Origin: Xanthomonas hydrangeae
Lineage (GTDB): Bacteria; Pseudomonadota; Gammaproteobacteria; Xanthomonadales; Xanthomonadaceae
DNA length: 64,000 nucleotides
Assembly: GCA_905142475.1 (NCBI GenBank)
Contig: LR990730.1
Location: 496,001-560,000, forward strand
Direction: 5' to 3'
Under the pieces are notes generated by a model that did no database searches, was not told the DNA's origin, and worked only from the letters and a program-made list of their open reading frames with translations. This document shows, piece by piece, positions 28,625 to 39,146 of the stretch; positions within the stretch are counted from its first letter, which is position 1, and each line of letters opens with the position of its first letter. The translations under genes were made by a program, and so were the position numbers.

Positions 28625-31600
28625 ATGGAAGTTCCGCAACGTGGGGTTCGACTGCGCCTTGGACGGTATCTCGGTTTCCTGAGTCAGCCGCTGTCCTTAT
28701 GTTCTCAGAATGTCGCGAGAATATTGCCCCCGGGCTTTCGAGCCATAATTTTCTTCACGCTGCTGCTCTGTACCTGCGCGGCGTTGGCAACCTCCTTTGT
28801 CTACGACAGCAATGGTCGCCTGGTTGCCGTAACCAATGATGCGGGCGCGGCCGCGCGTTACCAATACGACAAACTAGGCAATATCAACAAGATCGAGCGG
28901 TTTCAGCAGGGCGATCTTGCCATTTTTGATTTTTCGCCACGTCATGGCGGCCCTGGTGACCTAGTTCGCATCAGCGGACAGGGATTCAGTGCGACTGCCA
29001 GCCAGAATGCGGTCACTTTCAATGGCGTTGCCAGCAGTGTCTCAGCTGCATCGACCTCGTCCCTCACTGTGGCTGTGCCGAACGGAGCAACAACCGGGCC
29101 ACTCTCAGTCACTGTAGGGACCAAGAGCGCTGGCACTACCGATAACTTCACTGTCGATGCGCAAGGGCGTTCACCGCAGATCAGTTCAATCACGCCGCGG
29201 ATTGCATCGACCGGCACTGCCATTACGGTCGTCGGTAAATCCCTACAGCCCATCGTTGGGCAGACAAGCGCAAGGCTAGGGTTGCGTCCGGTTGTATTGA
29301 GTCAAGTTAGCAACACTCAGTTCGTCTTCCCTGTGCCAATCTCTGCCGGCAGCGGAAAGGTCTATGTCACGACTCCTTATGGAACGGCAACGAGTGCGGA
29401 GGATCTTGTCGTTGTCCCATCGGATATCGATGCAGCCGAGGTAACGCGGGCGATTCGTCTGGCCGTCGATGGCGGTGCTCAAAACATCTCCACCACGACG
29501 ATTGGGCAGCGGACCGCCGTCTTGTTCGATTCCCGTGGCGATGACTACCTTAGCGCACAGTTTTCTTCAATTGGCGCCGGAACTGTTGACTATGCCTTAT
29601 ACGGGATGGACAACAAACGGCTCGCGTGGGGTACTGCTTCGGCCAGCGCCCCTAGCTTTCACATGCCCAAGCTCAAGGTTGCGGGAACGCATCTGCTGGT
29701 GCTGACTGCCAAGTCGGCACCGCTTAGCTTGAATTTGCAGATCGAGCGCGCTGTAACACTGGCGCTTGATGGCGCGTTGCAAAATGTCGCAACGACAATA
29801 GCCGGCCAGAGCAAGCGACTGCTGCTGGATGCCCAGTCGAATGTGCCGCTTGGGCTTGGGCTTGCTGAGAACGCAAATCCTGTGGCGTGGGATACGGCGA
29901 CCGTAAACGTCTATGGACCAGACGGTGGTCAAGTTGCTTTCCAGCAGTGCGCTCAGAGGAACAACGGCTGCAGCTTGAATGTGTCCGGGTTGCAAACGGG
30001 TCGGCACACTGTCCTAGTCACACCCGCCGCTACAGGTACCCGTCTGCTCGGATTCCAGACTGCGCTATCGACAGACAAGCAGGCGGCTCTGTCGCGTGAC
30101 AGCGCATATGCTTTGGCGTTGAGCAGGCCGGGTCAAAACGGGCGGCTGCTCTTCTCAGGCGCTGCGGGTGAAACCTTGGGCCTGCTTGTATCCGGACAGG
30201 CGACAACTCCCGTTGGAAGAACGGCCTACTACCGTATCTACGGCCCAGACGGTGCGCTATGGAAGTCGGTGGCTGCTATCACGGGCGTGGCAATGAACTT
30301 GTCCCTGCCTGCCGCTGGTAAGTACGAGATCTTTGTTGATGCTGAGTTTGGTGAAACGCTACAGGCGCAAGTAAAGCTCTCCACAGGCGCTACGGGCATT
30401 GTGCTGGACGGCGCGAGTCAGAACTTCCTTACGACTTCGCCTGGGGAAGGAGTCTATTTCACCATCACTGCCAATGCCGGAAAGAGTCTTGGGCTAGGCA
30501 TCAGTGGGCTGGTGATCACTAACGGCACTGCCGCTGCGATCAACGTCTACAAGCCCGACGGCAGCCTGCTTGCAAACACCGTTTGCTATGCAGTCAATGA
30601 TGGTTGCGACGTGAACCTCCCGAATCTCGGGGCGGGTGTGCACGGTGTTGAAATTCTGCCGATGGCAGGCGAGCAGACCATGCGCTTTAACGCTACGGTC
30701 TCATCAGATCTTTCGATAGTGATGGGACGCAATGTGGCAATTCCGCTTGCGATCTCGAAGCGCGGCCAGAACGCGCGGCTGGGGTTCACTGCGACTGCCG
30801 GAGAAGTAATTGCGCTGAAGATCACGGGTCAAACAGCGACGCCGGCGGGCAGGGGTGTCTACTACCGAGCGTATCAACCCAACGGCGCTGGTATTGCATC
30901 GGGATATGCCTCCAACGAAAAGACGCTGCTGATTGACGCGCCGGTGGCGGGTAACTACCAGGTGCTCGTTGATCCAGAATACGGTGCCACTGCTTCTGCT
31001 TCACTGATGTTGCAAGCAGGTGTCCTCGGAGACATGGAGCCAGATGGCAACATTGGCCAGTATCAGACAGTGGCTGGTGCAAGCGTCTCATTCACTATTC
31101 CTGCCTCCGCAGGTAAGCACCTGGGCTTTGGCCTGAGTCACTTGGAGGTCAACGCAGGAACGCATGTCCGTATCAATGCATATGCTCCCAGCGGCGCGAG
31201 TCTTGGCAACGACACCTATTGCTACGTTGCTGACGGCGGTTGCGATATTGATTTGTACAATCCTGTTGCTGGTAGCTACAGCATCGTAGTAAGGCCGGCG
31301 ACCACATCTCAAACAATGAAGTTTCGGGCAACCCAGTCTTCTATCGCTAATTTCGAGCTGGCAAGAAATAACCCGCTTGCCATGAGCCTTGATCGTCGTG
31401 GTCAAGACGCGCTGCTGACATTCACCGGTTCAAAGGGTGAGACCGTTGCTCTACAGGTGACCGGTCAGTCTACTGTGCCTGCAGGTAAGTCCGTTAGATA
31501 TGAAGTGTACAAGCCGACCGATCGTAGAAGGAGCTACCAGATCGCGCTGATTACGCCGCAGACAGGAGGTGCGGTGAATTTGTCTCTCCCTGAAACGGGT

Positions 31601-33628
31601 ACCTATTGGGTGCTTGCAGATCCAGACCATGGCGCCGCAGCTTCAGCACAAATAACCTTATCCACTGGTAGCACCACTGGAATGGTCACGGATGGCACGG
31701 CAGCTGAATTTTTTGGAAATCAGCCAGGACAAACTGCCCACTACCGAATCGAGGCAGCAGCGGGACAGCAGCTAGGATTAGCCATAAGCGATTTGGCAGT
31801 AAGTAGCGGTAATGACGTCAGGATTTATGCTTACTCGCCAAGTGGTTCCCTAATTAACGGCGATACATATTGCAACGTGTCACAAGGCGGCTGTGACATC
31901 GATATATACAATGCGGTAGCAGGCAGCTACAGCGTGTTGGTCGTACCAAACGGTACGGAACAAAGAATGCAATTCAAAGCAACTGTGTCGTCCACCGCTC
32001 AGGCCGTATTGTCAGCGGACGTGCCCTCAATGCTGAGCCTGGGACGGCGTGGCCAAGATGGGCTGCTGACGTTTAATGGGACAAAAGGCGAGACCGTTGC
32101 GCTACAAGTTGCGGGTCAATCGTCCATCCCGGCAAGAAAATCTGTCCGGTACGAGGTTTACAAACCAAGCGACCGCAGAAGGAGCTACCAGATTGAACTG
32201 ATTACTCCAGAGACAGGCGGCGCGGTTAACCTATCGCTTCCCGAGAGTGGTACCTATTGGGTGCTGGTGGATCCCGACTACGGTGCTTCTGTGAACGCAC
32301 AGGTGACGCTGTCGACCGGATCAAGTCTCGGATTGACCCAGGATGCTGCCCCGACAGTCGTCGAGACGGCACTTCCTGGCCAGACAGCCTTCTTCCGCTT
32401 CAACGCGACGGCTGGGCAACATCTGGGATTCGCGACAAGCGATTTGGTGTTGAGTAGCGGTAGTGAAGTAAGAATTCACGCCTATTCGCCTAGTGGTTCT
32501 CTGATTAATGGAGATACCTATTGCAGCGCAACCCAAGGCGGCTGCGATATTGACATATACAATCCGGTGTCTGGGACATACAGCGTTCTCATTTCACCAA
32601 CCGGCTTGGAGCAGGCCATGCAATTCAAGGCAACCCTGTCTTCGAACGCTTCAGCAACCCTCGCGCTTGATTCGCCGCTGCCTCTCCAGTTAACACGTCG
32701 CGGTCAAGATGCATTAATGACATTCTCTGGAAATAAAGGTGAGACTGTTGCATTGATGGTCGCTGCACAGTCCACTCTGCCGGAAGCGAATAACGTCAAA
32801 TACGAGGTCTATAAGCCAAGTGACCGTAGGCGTGGGTATCAATTCGATGTGTTAACGCCCCAGACCGGGTATTCGACCAATCTCTCGCTTCCGGAGTCCG
32901 GGACCTATTGGGTTCTGGTAGATGCAGATTATGGCGCTTCAGTGGCTGCACAGGTCACTCTCTCAAGCGGAACCAAAAGTGGAGTGATTCAAGACGGTAA
33001 TGTTGCTCAGTTCAGTTCAGCGCTACCGGCGCAGCCCGCCCACTTCCGATTCGAGACGACGGCCGGGCAACACCTCGGGTTTGCGGTGAGTGATCTGTCT
33101 GTCAGCATCGGAACTGAAGTCAGGATTCATGCATATGCGCCCAACGGGGCCTTAATGAATGCGGATACCTATTGCAAGGTCTCTCAAGGCGGCTGTGACA
33201 TCGACATTTACAACGCCGTTGGCGGAACTTACAGCATATTAGTCAACCCACTTAATCAAGGGCAGATGATGCAGTTCAAAGCGACGCTGTCGTCCAGCGT
33301 CTCTGCTGTTCTAGCTCGCGGCACCCCGCTGGGGCTAACTCTATCTCGTCGTGGTCAAGATGGTTTGCTTACCTTCTCTGGAACGCAAGGAGAGAAGCTG
33401 GTGTTGCAGATCGCAGGGCAGACCACGATGCCAGCCGGAAGGTCAGTGAGCTATCGCATTTACAAGCCAAGTGACCGTAGGAGTGGTTACCAAATAGCTT
33501 CGGTCGTTCCAGTAACCGGCGGAAGCGTGACTCTTACACTTCCGGAATCTGGCACCTACTGGATTTATGCGAACCCAGGGCTGGGCAGTACGGCAACTGC
33601 CAATGTCACGCTCAATAGCGCCCCGTAG
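28625..33628 (+). CDS. giant secreted repeat protein with YD motif, IPT/TIG domain and six tandem repeats
   Basis: Predicted exported protein of 1667 residues. A hydrophobic export segment (IIFFTLLLCTCAALA, ends near residue 53) is followed by one RHS/YD-type motif (FVYDSNGRLVAVTND, YDKLGNINKI), then IPT/TIG Ig-like domains (about 100-260). From about residue 500 to the end there are six tandem repeats of 211-217 residues. Each opens near RRGQDxLLTFxGxKGET and most carry YC-x4-GGCDIDxYN, a likely disulfide pair. Repeat openings fall near 30127, 30760, 31396, 32047, 32698 and 33349. The start is uncertain: the frame opens at 28430, and a TTG at 28723 would also give a signal peptide. It lies 46 bp upstream of the RHS gene, so they probably form one operon. 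Function is unknown. Confidence 0.75.
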   Translation: MEVPQRGVRLRLGRYLGFLSQPLSLCSQNVARILPPGFRAIIFFTLLLCTCAALATSFVYDSNGRLVAVTNDAGAAARYQYDKLGNINKIERFQQGDLAIFDFSPRHGGPGDLVRISGQGFSATASQNAVTFNGVASSVSAASTSSLTVAVPNGATTGPLSVTVGTKSAGTTDNFTVDAQGRSPQISSITPRIASTGTAITVVGKSLQPIVGQTSARLGLRPVVLSQVSNTQFVFPVPISAGSGKVYVTTPYGTATSAEDLVVVPSDIDAAEVTRAIRLAVDGGAQNISTTTIGQRTAVLFDSRGDDYLSAQFSSIGAGTVDYALYGMDNKRLAWGTASASAPSFHMPKLKVAGTHLLVLTAKSAPLSLNLQIERAVTLALDGALQNVATTIAGQSKRLLLDAQSNVPLGLGLAENANPVAWDTATVNVYGPDGGQVAFQQCAQRNNGCSLNVSGLQTGRHTVLVTPAATGTRLLGFQTALSTDKQAALSRDSAYALALSRPGQNGRLLFSGAAGETLGLLVSGQATTPVGRTAYYRIYGPDGALWKSVAAITGVAMNLSLPAAGKYEIFVDAEFGETLQAQVKLSTGATGIVLDGASQNFLTTSPGEGVYFTITANAGKSLGLGISGLVITNGTAAAINVYKPDGSLLANTVCYAVNDGCDVNLPNLGAGVHGVEILPMAGEQTMRFNATVSSDLSIVMGRNVAIPLAISKRGQNARLGFTATAGEVIALKITGQTATPAGRGVYYRAYQPNGAGIASGYASNEKTLLIDAPVAGNYQVLVDPEYGATASASLMLQAGVLGDMEPDGNIGQYQTVAGASVSFTIPASAGKHLGFGLSHLEVNAGTHVRINAYAPSGASLGNDTYCYVADGGCDIDLYNPVAGSYSIVVRPATTSQTMKFRATQSSIANFELARNNPLAMSLDRRGQDALLTFTGSKGETVALQVTGQSTVPAGKSVRYEVYKPTDRRRSYQIALITPQTGGAVNLSLPETGTYWVLADPDHGAAASAQITLSTGSTTGMVTDGTAAEFFGNQPGQTAHYRIEAAAGQQLGLAISDLAVSSGNDVRIYAYSPSGSLINGDTYCNVSQGGCDIDIYNAVAGSYSVLVVPNGTEQRMQFKATVSSTAQAVLSADVPSMLSLGRRGQDGLLTFNGTKGETVALQVAGQSSIPARKSVRYEVYKPSDRRRSYQIELITPETGGAVNLSLPESGTYWVLVDPDYGASVNAQVTLSTGSSLGLTQDAAPTVVETALPGQTAFFRFNATAGQHLGFATSDLVLSSGSEVRIHAYSPSGSLINGDTYCSATQGGCDIDIYNPVSGTYSVLISPTGLEQAMQFKATLSSNASATLALDSPLPLQLTRRGQDALMTFSGNKGETVALMVAAQSTLPEANNVKYEVYKPSDRRRGYQFDVLTPQTGYSTNLSLPESGTYWVLVDADYGASVAAQVTLSSGTKSGVIQDGNVAQFSSALPAQPAHFRFETTAGQHLGFAVSDLSVSIGTEVRIHAYAPNGALMNADTYCKVSQGGCDIDIYNAVGGTYSILVNPLNQGQMMQFKATLSSSVSAVLARGTPLGLTLSRRGQDGLLTFSGTQGEKLVLQIAGQTTMPAGRSVSYRIYKPSDRRSGYQIASVVPVTGGSVTLTLPESGTYWIYANPGLGSTATANVTLNSAP

Positions 33629-33674
33629 GACCGGATAGAGAAAAAGGCGAAGGACAATGCGGAAAGGAATATCC

Positions 33675-36600
33675 ATGATCACGTCCTGGTTTGGCGGTAG
33701 CGGCAAGTCCTTTGTATTTGGGCTACTTCTTGGGTTGGTGTCCGTCGGAAGTTCGGTCGGGCACCTGGAGGCAGCATCTATCCCGACGGCTCAGCCAAGT
33801 GTTCCGCGTTCCAATGGCAGCGTGCCTGCGCTTGCAGGACGGGAACAGCGCTTGTCGTTGGCCAATGGCCAGCAGCTAAAGCTCGCTTCAGACGGCTCTT
33901 CCCTTTCCGTGGGTGATGTGAACGGTTCAGGTATGAGGCGTGCTTATCGTTTACCGGAGCATCGCGTCAATCCGAGTGTTGTTCTGCTTCCAAGCGGGCG
34001 GGTGTTGATCTGGGGAGGAGCGGACCTTCAGGGGCACCTTTTGCGTGATGGCTTGTGGTTCAACCCTCGCACCCAGACGTTTGAGCCGGCGCATGACTTG
34101 ACGCTTTCGCCACGTGCGGGTCATAGCGCCACGGTTCTCAGTGACGGACGAGTGCTCTTCGCCGGAGGCAAGACGAACGATAGCAAGCTGGGTGCCGAGC
34201 TATGGGATGAGGTCAGCAACCGTGCTCTCTCCTTGAGTGAAGAGACGTTCATCGACCGGATGCAGCACTCGGCCTCGTTGCAGGCCGATGGGCGTGTACG
34301 TTTCCTAGGGGGGCGTGACAGCAATGGCCGTGTTGCAGTCGGCGAGTTGGTGTTTGGCGCTACCGAAGGGCGCTTCACGCACGAGGCCCGCGCAGGTATA
34401 GACCGACAGCCTGCCGGTCTGGCTGGCTCTATGCCAGTGCAGGGGGACCAGGAGGTTTCGCCAGAGCAACGCCTGTCCGTGCGGTTCACTCAGCCCGTCC
34501 GGATGGCAGATCTGACGACGGAGAAGGTCACTCTGGTTGGTCCAGGTGGTGCGGTTCCGATTACGGTTGCGCCCGTAGAAAACGGGCGCTTGGTCTTCAT
34601 TGACCCAGAGCGTTCGCTGTTTCCGGGCTCGCACTACACCTTGATGATCGATGGTGTTCGTACCGCGTCGGGCCAACTGCAGCCGTTGGTCGCGATTGAC
34701 TTTGGCACAGCGACACTGGATGCATCAGGGCAAAAGACTCCCGTCCTGCCTGCGGAGGTGGATCAGGATGACGCAACCCGTGCAGTGACGGGTGTTAATG
34801 GTGGCAAGGATGGTTGCAGGCAGGACCAGTCCCGCTATCAACCATGCAGGGCCCACGGTCTCGTTGAAGACGGAGTCTGGTACCCAGGGCGGGACAATAC
34901 CGATAGCCGCTGGCGTATCTACGGTGAGAGCCTTGCAGTTGAAAAGAGTGAGTACGCCGCGCGCAGTGCGGCCCGGCATAAGCTCACCGCCATCCGTGGG
35001 CGCGTGGTACGTGTTGACCAGGCGCCTGTTGCAAATGTCGAAGTAAGCGTTGGCAGCACAACAGCGCGCACCAACGCGCACGGCTGGTTTGCATTATTCG
35101 ACGTGCCATCTGGCCACCAGGAGCTCTACGTCGACGGCAGTACCGCTAATCACTCAGGTGAAGAGTACGGCCAGTTCGTGGTCGGTGTGGAAGTCAAGCA
35201 GGGTCAGTTGAACGAGCTGCCCTACCTGATGCATCTGCCAAAGATTAGCGCCCGGGACAAAATCCGGATCCCCTCACCACTCCAACAGGACATGGTGGTT
35301 GGTCATCCGGACATCCCGGGGCTTGAGCTGCACATTCCCAAAGGCACGGTGATTCACGACCGCAAGGGGCGTTTGGTCAACGAGCTGGCGATCGTCCCGA
35401 CGCCGGTCAATCGCGCGCCATTCCCGGTGATGGAAAACCACCCGATGGCGTTCACCGTGGAGCCCGGGGCTGCGCAGGTCCGGGGATTGGTGCCTGCCGC
35501 CAATAACGGCATCCGGGTTTATTACCCGAACTACGATGGCTACAAGGCAGGCACCGAAGCCAACTTCTGGATCTATGACCCGACCGAAGGTTGGCGCGTC
35601 TACGGTCGGGGCAATGTGTCCGAAGATGGCCGGCACTTCGTGCCCGAACGTGGTGTGGCGCTGCACCAGAGCATGGGCGGGATGTTCAGTGTTCCTGGGA
35701 ACGACCCGCCCAGCGAATGGGGTCTTGCGCCGGACAACTCGGGTGAATGCGGCTGCAGTGGCGATGCCGCCATTGCAGGCGACCCGATCGATCTCAAGAC
35801 GGGCGAGTTCACCCACGCCGAAACCGACGTCTTCATCAGCGATATCGTTCCGATCACGATCTCGCGCAACTACCGGCCGCATGACCTCAAGCGCCGCGAG
35901 TTCGGTATCGGCATGTCATGGAATTGGAGCTACACGCTCAATCGCCCCGATACCACCAACTACGACGTCATGGACCTCGTCCTCCCGAACGGGTCGTCTG
36001 TTCGCTTTGACCGAATCTCGGGAAGTGGCAATCAGGGTGAATGGCGACAAGCCGGATCCAATACCCGATTTGCGGGCGCACTGCTTAAGACTGTCTTCGA
36101 TTCCGATCCGACCCAACCTTGGGGACGTGCGTTCTTGCTCACGCTGCGCGATGGCTCGCGCATGCAGTTCTCCAGCTGGAACGATATTCGCGTCCGCTGG
36201 ATCGAGGACCGCTACGGCAATCGCACATCGCTGGCTTACACAGCAGGTCTGGTATCCAACATCATCTCGCCGAGTGGGCGCTCGGCGGCGATCGAGTACG
36301 ACACTAGCAACCGGATCAAGACCGTACGCGACCATACCGGTAGGCAGTGGTCGTACGCCTATGACGCCAATGGCCAGCTCTCCAAAGCGACGTACCCGGA
36401 CGCGACATTCAAGCAATACAACTTCCAGGCCCGTCTGCAGGGCAGCACACTTGCTCAGCACCGGATTGAGTCGATCGTCAACCAGCGTGGCTATCGCCTG
36501 CTGTTGAACGAATTTGAAGTCGTCAACGGTGTTTCCACTGGTCGGGTGATCAGGCAGACGCAGGCGGACGGCGGCAAGATCAGTATCGACTACGCCCACG

Positions 36601-39146
36601 TGGTCGACGGCGTCAGCGGCACGCTGGTCACCGAACCGGATGGAAGCAAGCGGCGCATCGTCTTCGATGCCGCCACTCCTTACCCTGCGTCAGAGACATC
36701 TGCCTATGGCACTGCCAGGGCGCAGACCGTCACCTACCAACGCAATAGCTATGGTCAGTTAACGGCTAGCGTCGATCCGTTGGGGCGTCGGATCGAATAT
36801 GTCTACAACGCCGACGGTCAGACGACGCAGGTCACATCGCTACCCGGCACACCGAAGGCACGCGTAGTTCGCATGACCTACAACGCCGACGGTGATCTCG
36901 CCACGATCACCGATCCGTTGAATCGGGTGACCCGCCTGACCTACGCCAATCGTTGTGTGGCGTCGGTAACCGATCCGCTGAATCGCGTCGCGACCTTCCA
37001 GTGCAACGCGGCTGGACAGCTTGTCAAATCGACCGATCCGCTGCAGCGCAGCCAGCAATTGCACTACGAGGGCTACGACCTGGTCGGCGTAACCGACCCG
37101 CTTGGACGGACGATGCGCTTCCGCCATGACTCGCTTGGCCGTCTGATCGCAACTGAAGATCCCAGTGGCAATGTCACTCGTCGCGAGTACGACGCGATGG
37201 GCCGGGTGAAAAGGGTCATTGATGCCCAGGGCAGTGCGATTGATTATGGCTTCGATGCCAACGGCAATGTCGATGCTGTCTTGCTTCCGAATGGCAACGG
37301 AATCACCTACACCTACGACCAACGCGACAGGCTACTGACCCGTACCGATGCGACAGGTCTGGTCGAGTCATGGACCTACGATCTCGCTGATCGGGTCAAG
37401 ACCCACACCGATCGCATGAAGAGGGTGGTCAGCTTCGTTTACGACGAATTAGGGCGTGCAACGACAACGACCTATCAAGACGGCAACACCATCACCGCAA
37501 CCTACGATGCGGGAAATCGCCTGCGCACGTTGGTCGATACTGCAGCCGCAGGCGCGTTGAGTTGGGACTACGACGATTACGACGCAGTCATTGCTGCATC
37601 TACCCCGCAAGGCAATGTCACCTACGTCTACGACTTGGTAGGCCGCCGCAAGGAGATGCTGGCTGCGGCCCAGCCGAAGGTCGAATACACCTACGACGAC
37701 GCTGATCTCCTGCGACGGATCGCCCAAGGCACGGAAACCGTGCTGTTTGACTACGACGATGTCGATCGTCTGAGTCTGGCGACGCTACCCAACGGGGTCG
37801 CGGTTGGTCACACCTATGACAATGCCGACCAGCTCACCGGACTTGCCTGGCAAAAAGCAGGCCAAGCCTCCATTGGCAGTCTCGGCTATGGGTACAACTC
37901 GCTTGGCCAAATTGTCGCCCAAACCGGCAGTTTCAGCAGTCAGGCGCTGCCGGCAGCCAGCACAGGTACAAACGGCTTCGATGATGCCAACCGTCAGCTG
38001 AGCTACAACAGCCAAGCCCTGACCTACGACGACAACGGCAACCTGCTTTCGGATGGAGCGCGCACGTATGTCTGGAACGTTCGCGATCAGCTCGTCCAAA
38101 TTAAGCAAGGAACCACTTCGGTTGCCAGCTTTGGTTACGACGCACTAGGCCGCCGTTATAGCAAGACAGAAAGCGGAGCAACCACAAGCTATTTGTACGA
38201 CGGCCAGAACGCCGTGCAAGAGAAGGTCGGGACCACGGTCAATCCGATCCTGACGGGTTTGGGCATTGACCAGCGCTTCGCGCGCAACGACGCCAATGGG
38301 CGGATGTACTACCTGACCGACAACTTGGGTAGTACGCGTGCGCTGACTAATGCTGCGGGTGCTGTCGTCCGCCGCTACGACTACACACCGTATGGCCAGG
38401 CTCAGGCCACTGGCGGTAGCTCAGACAACCCCTACCAGTACACCGGCCGCGAACTCGACAAAAGCGGACTGCAGTACTACAGAGCGCGCTACTACAACCC
38501 AGAAATGGGGCGCTTCATCAGCGAGGACTCCTACGGATTCGCGGCCGGTGATGCGAACTTTTATGCCTACGCGCTGGGCAATCCGGTTAGCTTTAATGAC
38601 CCCTCGGGACATTTAGCATGGTTCGCGTTTCCAGTTATTTGGGCTGGTATTGAACTCGCCGTATCGCTTTACGATGCGTACGACACTGGCAAGACGTTGA
38701 TGGACCCGTGCGCAAGTACTGCCACTAAAACCCTTTCTGCGAGTATGTTTGCGGTGGGGCTGTTCTTGCCTGGGGGTGGGTATGGAACCGCTGCAAAGAA
38801 GGCGGTTCCTCAGGTTTTACGTAACCAAGCGGCAGGAAACGCAGCACGGGATGCAATTGCTGCCGCTAGACCGGGCAGCCTAATCGAACAGAACTTCCGA
38901 ACGACTGGTGGGCTACGACGTGTGGACGTGCTTGACGGATCTACCGCTATCGAATCTAAAGTTGGTAGAACTAGTCTTTCGGGTCCTGTACGCCAAGAGC
39001 TCGCTCGTGATCTAAAATTGCTTCGCTCAGGTCAGGTCGCAGAGGTTCAGTGGCACTTCGCTCCGAGTCAAGCGACAGGGCTTAGCGGCCCGACTGGCCC
39101 ACTTCGGGACAAACTCGATAAATATGGAATTACAATTGTAGAATGA
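33675..39146 (+). CDS. RHS-repeat polymorphic toxin with PD-(D/E)XK-like C-terminal tip
   Basis: Secreted RHS protein of 1823 residues. In order: signal peptide; Kelch-like beta repeats (RVLIWGGAD, RVLFAGGKT, RVRFLGGRD; about 100-225); an SbsA-type Ig domain (RLSVRFTQPVRMADL); a carboxypeptidase-regulatory-like domain (IRGRVVRVDQAPVANV); the RHS entry region (GDPIDLKTGEFTHAETDV, about 705); about 20 YD repeats; and the RHS-associated core ending GRFISEDSYGFAAGDANFY...NDPSGH (about 1565-1648). After the core the last 175 residues hold a small hydrophobic linker and a domain with RRVDVLDGS and AIESKVG, matching the Asp...Glu-x-Lys of PD-(D/E)XK nucleases. ATG 33675 has AAGGA at 33664-33668; an upstream ATG at 33657 is possible. 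It overlaps the next gene by ATGA. Confidence 0.88.
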   Translation: MITSWFGGSGKSFVFGLLLGLVSVGSSVGHLEAASIPTAQPSVPRSNGSVPALAGREQRLSLANGQQLKLASDGSSLSVGDVNGSGMRRAYRLPEHRVNPSVVLLPSGRVLIWGGADLQGHLLRDGLWFNPRTQTFEPAHDLTLSPRAGHSATVLSDGRVLFAGGKTNDSKLGAELWDEVSNRALSLSEETFIDRMQHSASLQADGRVRFLGGRDSNGRVAVGELVFGATEGRFTHEARAGIDRQPAGLAGSMPVQGDQEVSPEQRLSVRFTQPVRMADLTTEKVTLVGPGGAVPITVAPVENGRLVFIDPERSLFPGSHYTLMIDGVRTASGQLQPLVAIDFGTATLDASGQKTPVLPAEVDQDDATRAVTGVNGGKDGCRQDQSRYQPCRAHGLVEDGVWYPGRDNTDSRWRIYGESLAVEKSEYAARSAARHKLTAIRGRVVRVDQAPVANVEVSVGSTTARTNAHGWFALFDVPSGHQELYVDGSTANHSGEEYGQFVVGVEVKQGQLNELPYLMHLPKISARDKIRIPSPLQQDMVVGHPDIPGLELHIPKGTVIHDRKGRLVNELAIVPTPVNRAPFPVMENHPMAFTVEPGAAQVRGLVPAANNGIRVYYPNYDGYKAGTEANFWIYDPTEGWRVYGRGNVSEDGRHFVPERGVALHQSMGGMFSVPGNDPPSEWGLAPDNSGECGCSGDAAIAGDPIDLKTGEFTHAETDVFISDIVPITISRNYRPHDLKRREFGIGMSWNWSYTLNRPDTTNYDVMDLVLPNGSSVRFDRISGSGNQGEWRQAGSNTRFAGALLKTVFDSDPTQPWGRAFLLTLRDGSRMQFSSWNDIRVRWIEDRYGNRTSLAYTAGLVSNIISPSGRSAAIEYDTSNRIKTVRDHTGRQWSYAYDANGQLSKATYPDATFKQYNFQARLQGSTLAQHRIESIVNQRGYRLLLNEFEVVNGVSTGRVIRQTQADGGKISIDYAHVVDGVSGTLVTEPDGSKRRIVFDAATPYPASETSAYGTARAQTVTYQRNSYGQLTASVDPLGRRIEYVYNADGQTTQVTSLPGTPKARVVRMTYNADGDLATITDPLNRVTRLTYANRCVASVTDPLNRVATFQCNAAGQLVKSTDPLQRSQQLHYEGYDLVGVTDPLGRTMRFRHDSLGRLIATEDPSGNVTRREYDAMGRVKRVIDAQGSAIDYGFDANGNVDAVLLPNGNGITYTYDQRDRLLTRTDATGLVESWTYDLADRVKTHTDRMKRVVSFVYDELGRATTTTYQDGNTITATYDAGNRLRTLVDTAAAGALSWDYDDYDAVIAASTPQGNVTYVYDLVGRRKEMLAAAQPKVEYTYDDADLLRRIAQGTETVLFDYDDVDRLSLATLPNGVAVGHTYDNADQLTGLAWQKAGQASIGSLGYGYNSLGQIVAQTGSFSSQALPAASTGTNGFDDANRQLSYNSQALTYDDNGNLLSDGARTYVWNVRDQLVQIKQGTTSVASFGYDALGRRYSKTESGATTSYLYDGQNAVQEKVGTTVNPILTGLGIDQRFARNDANGRMYYLTDNLGSTRALTNAAGAVVRRYDYTPYGQAQATGGSSDNPYQYTGRELDKSGLQYYRARYYNPEMGRFISEDSYGFAAGDANFYAYALGNPVSFNDPSGHLAWFAFPVIWAGIELAVSLYDAYDTGKTLMDPCASTATKTLSASMFAVGLFLPGGGYGTAAKKAVPQVLRNQAAGNAARDAIAAARPGSLIEQNFRTTGGLRRVDVLDGSTAIESKVGRTSLSGPVRQELARDLKLLRSGQVAEVQWHFAPSQATGLSGPTGPLRDKLDKYGITIVE

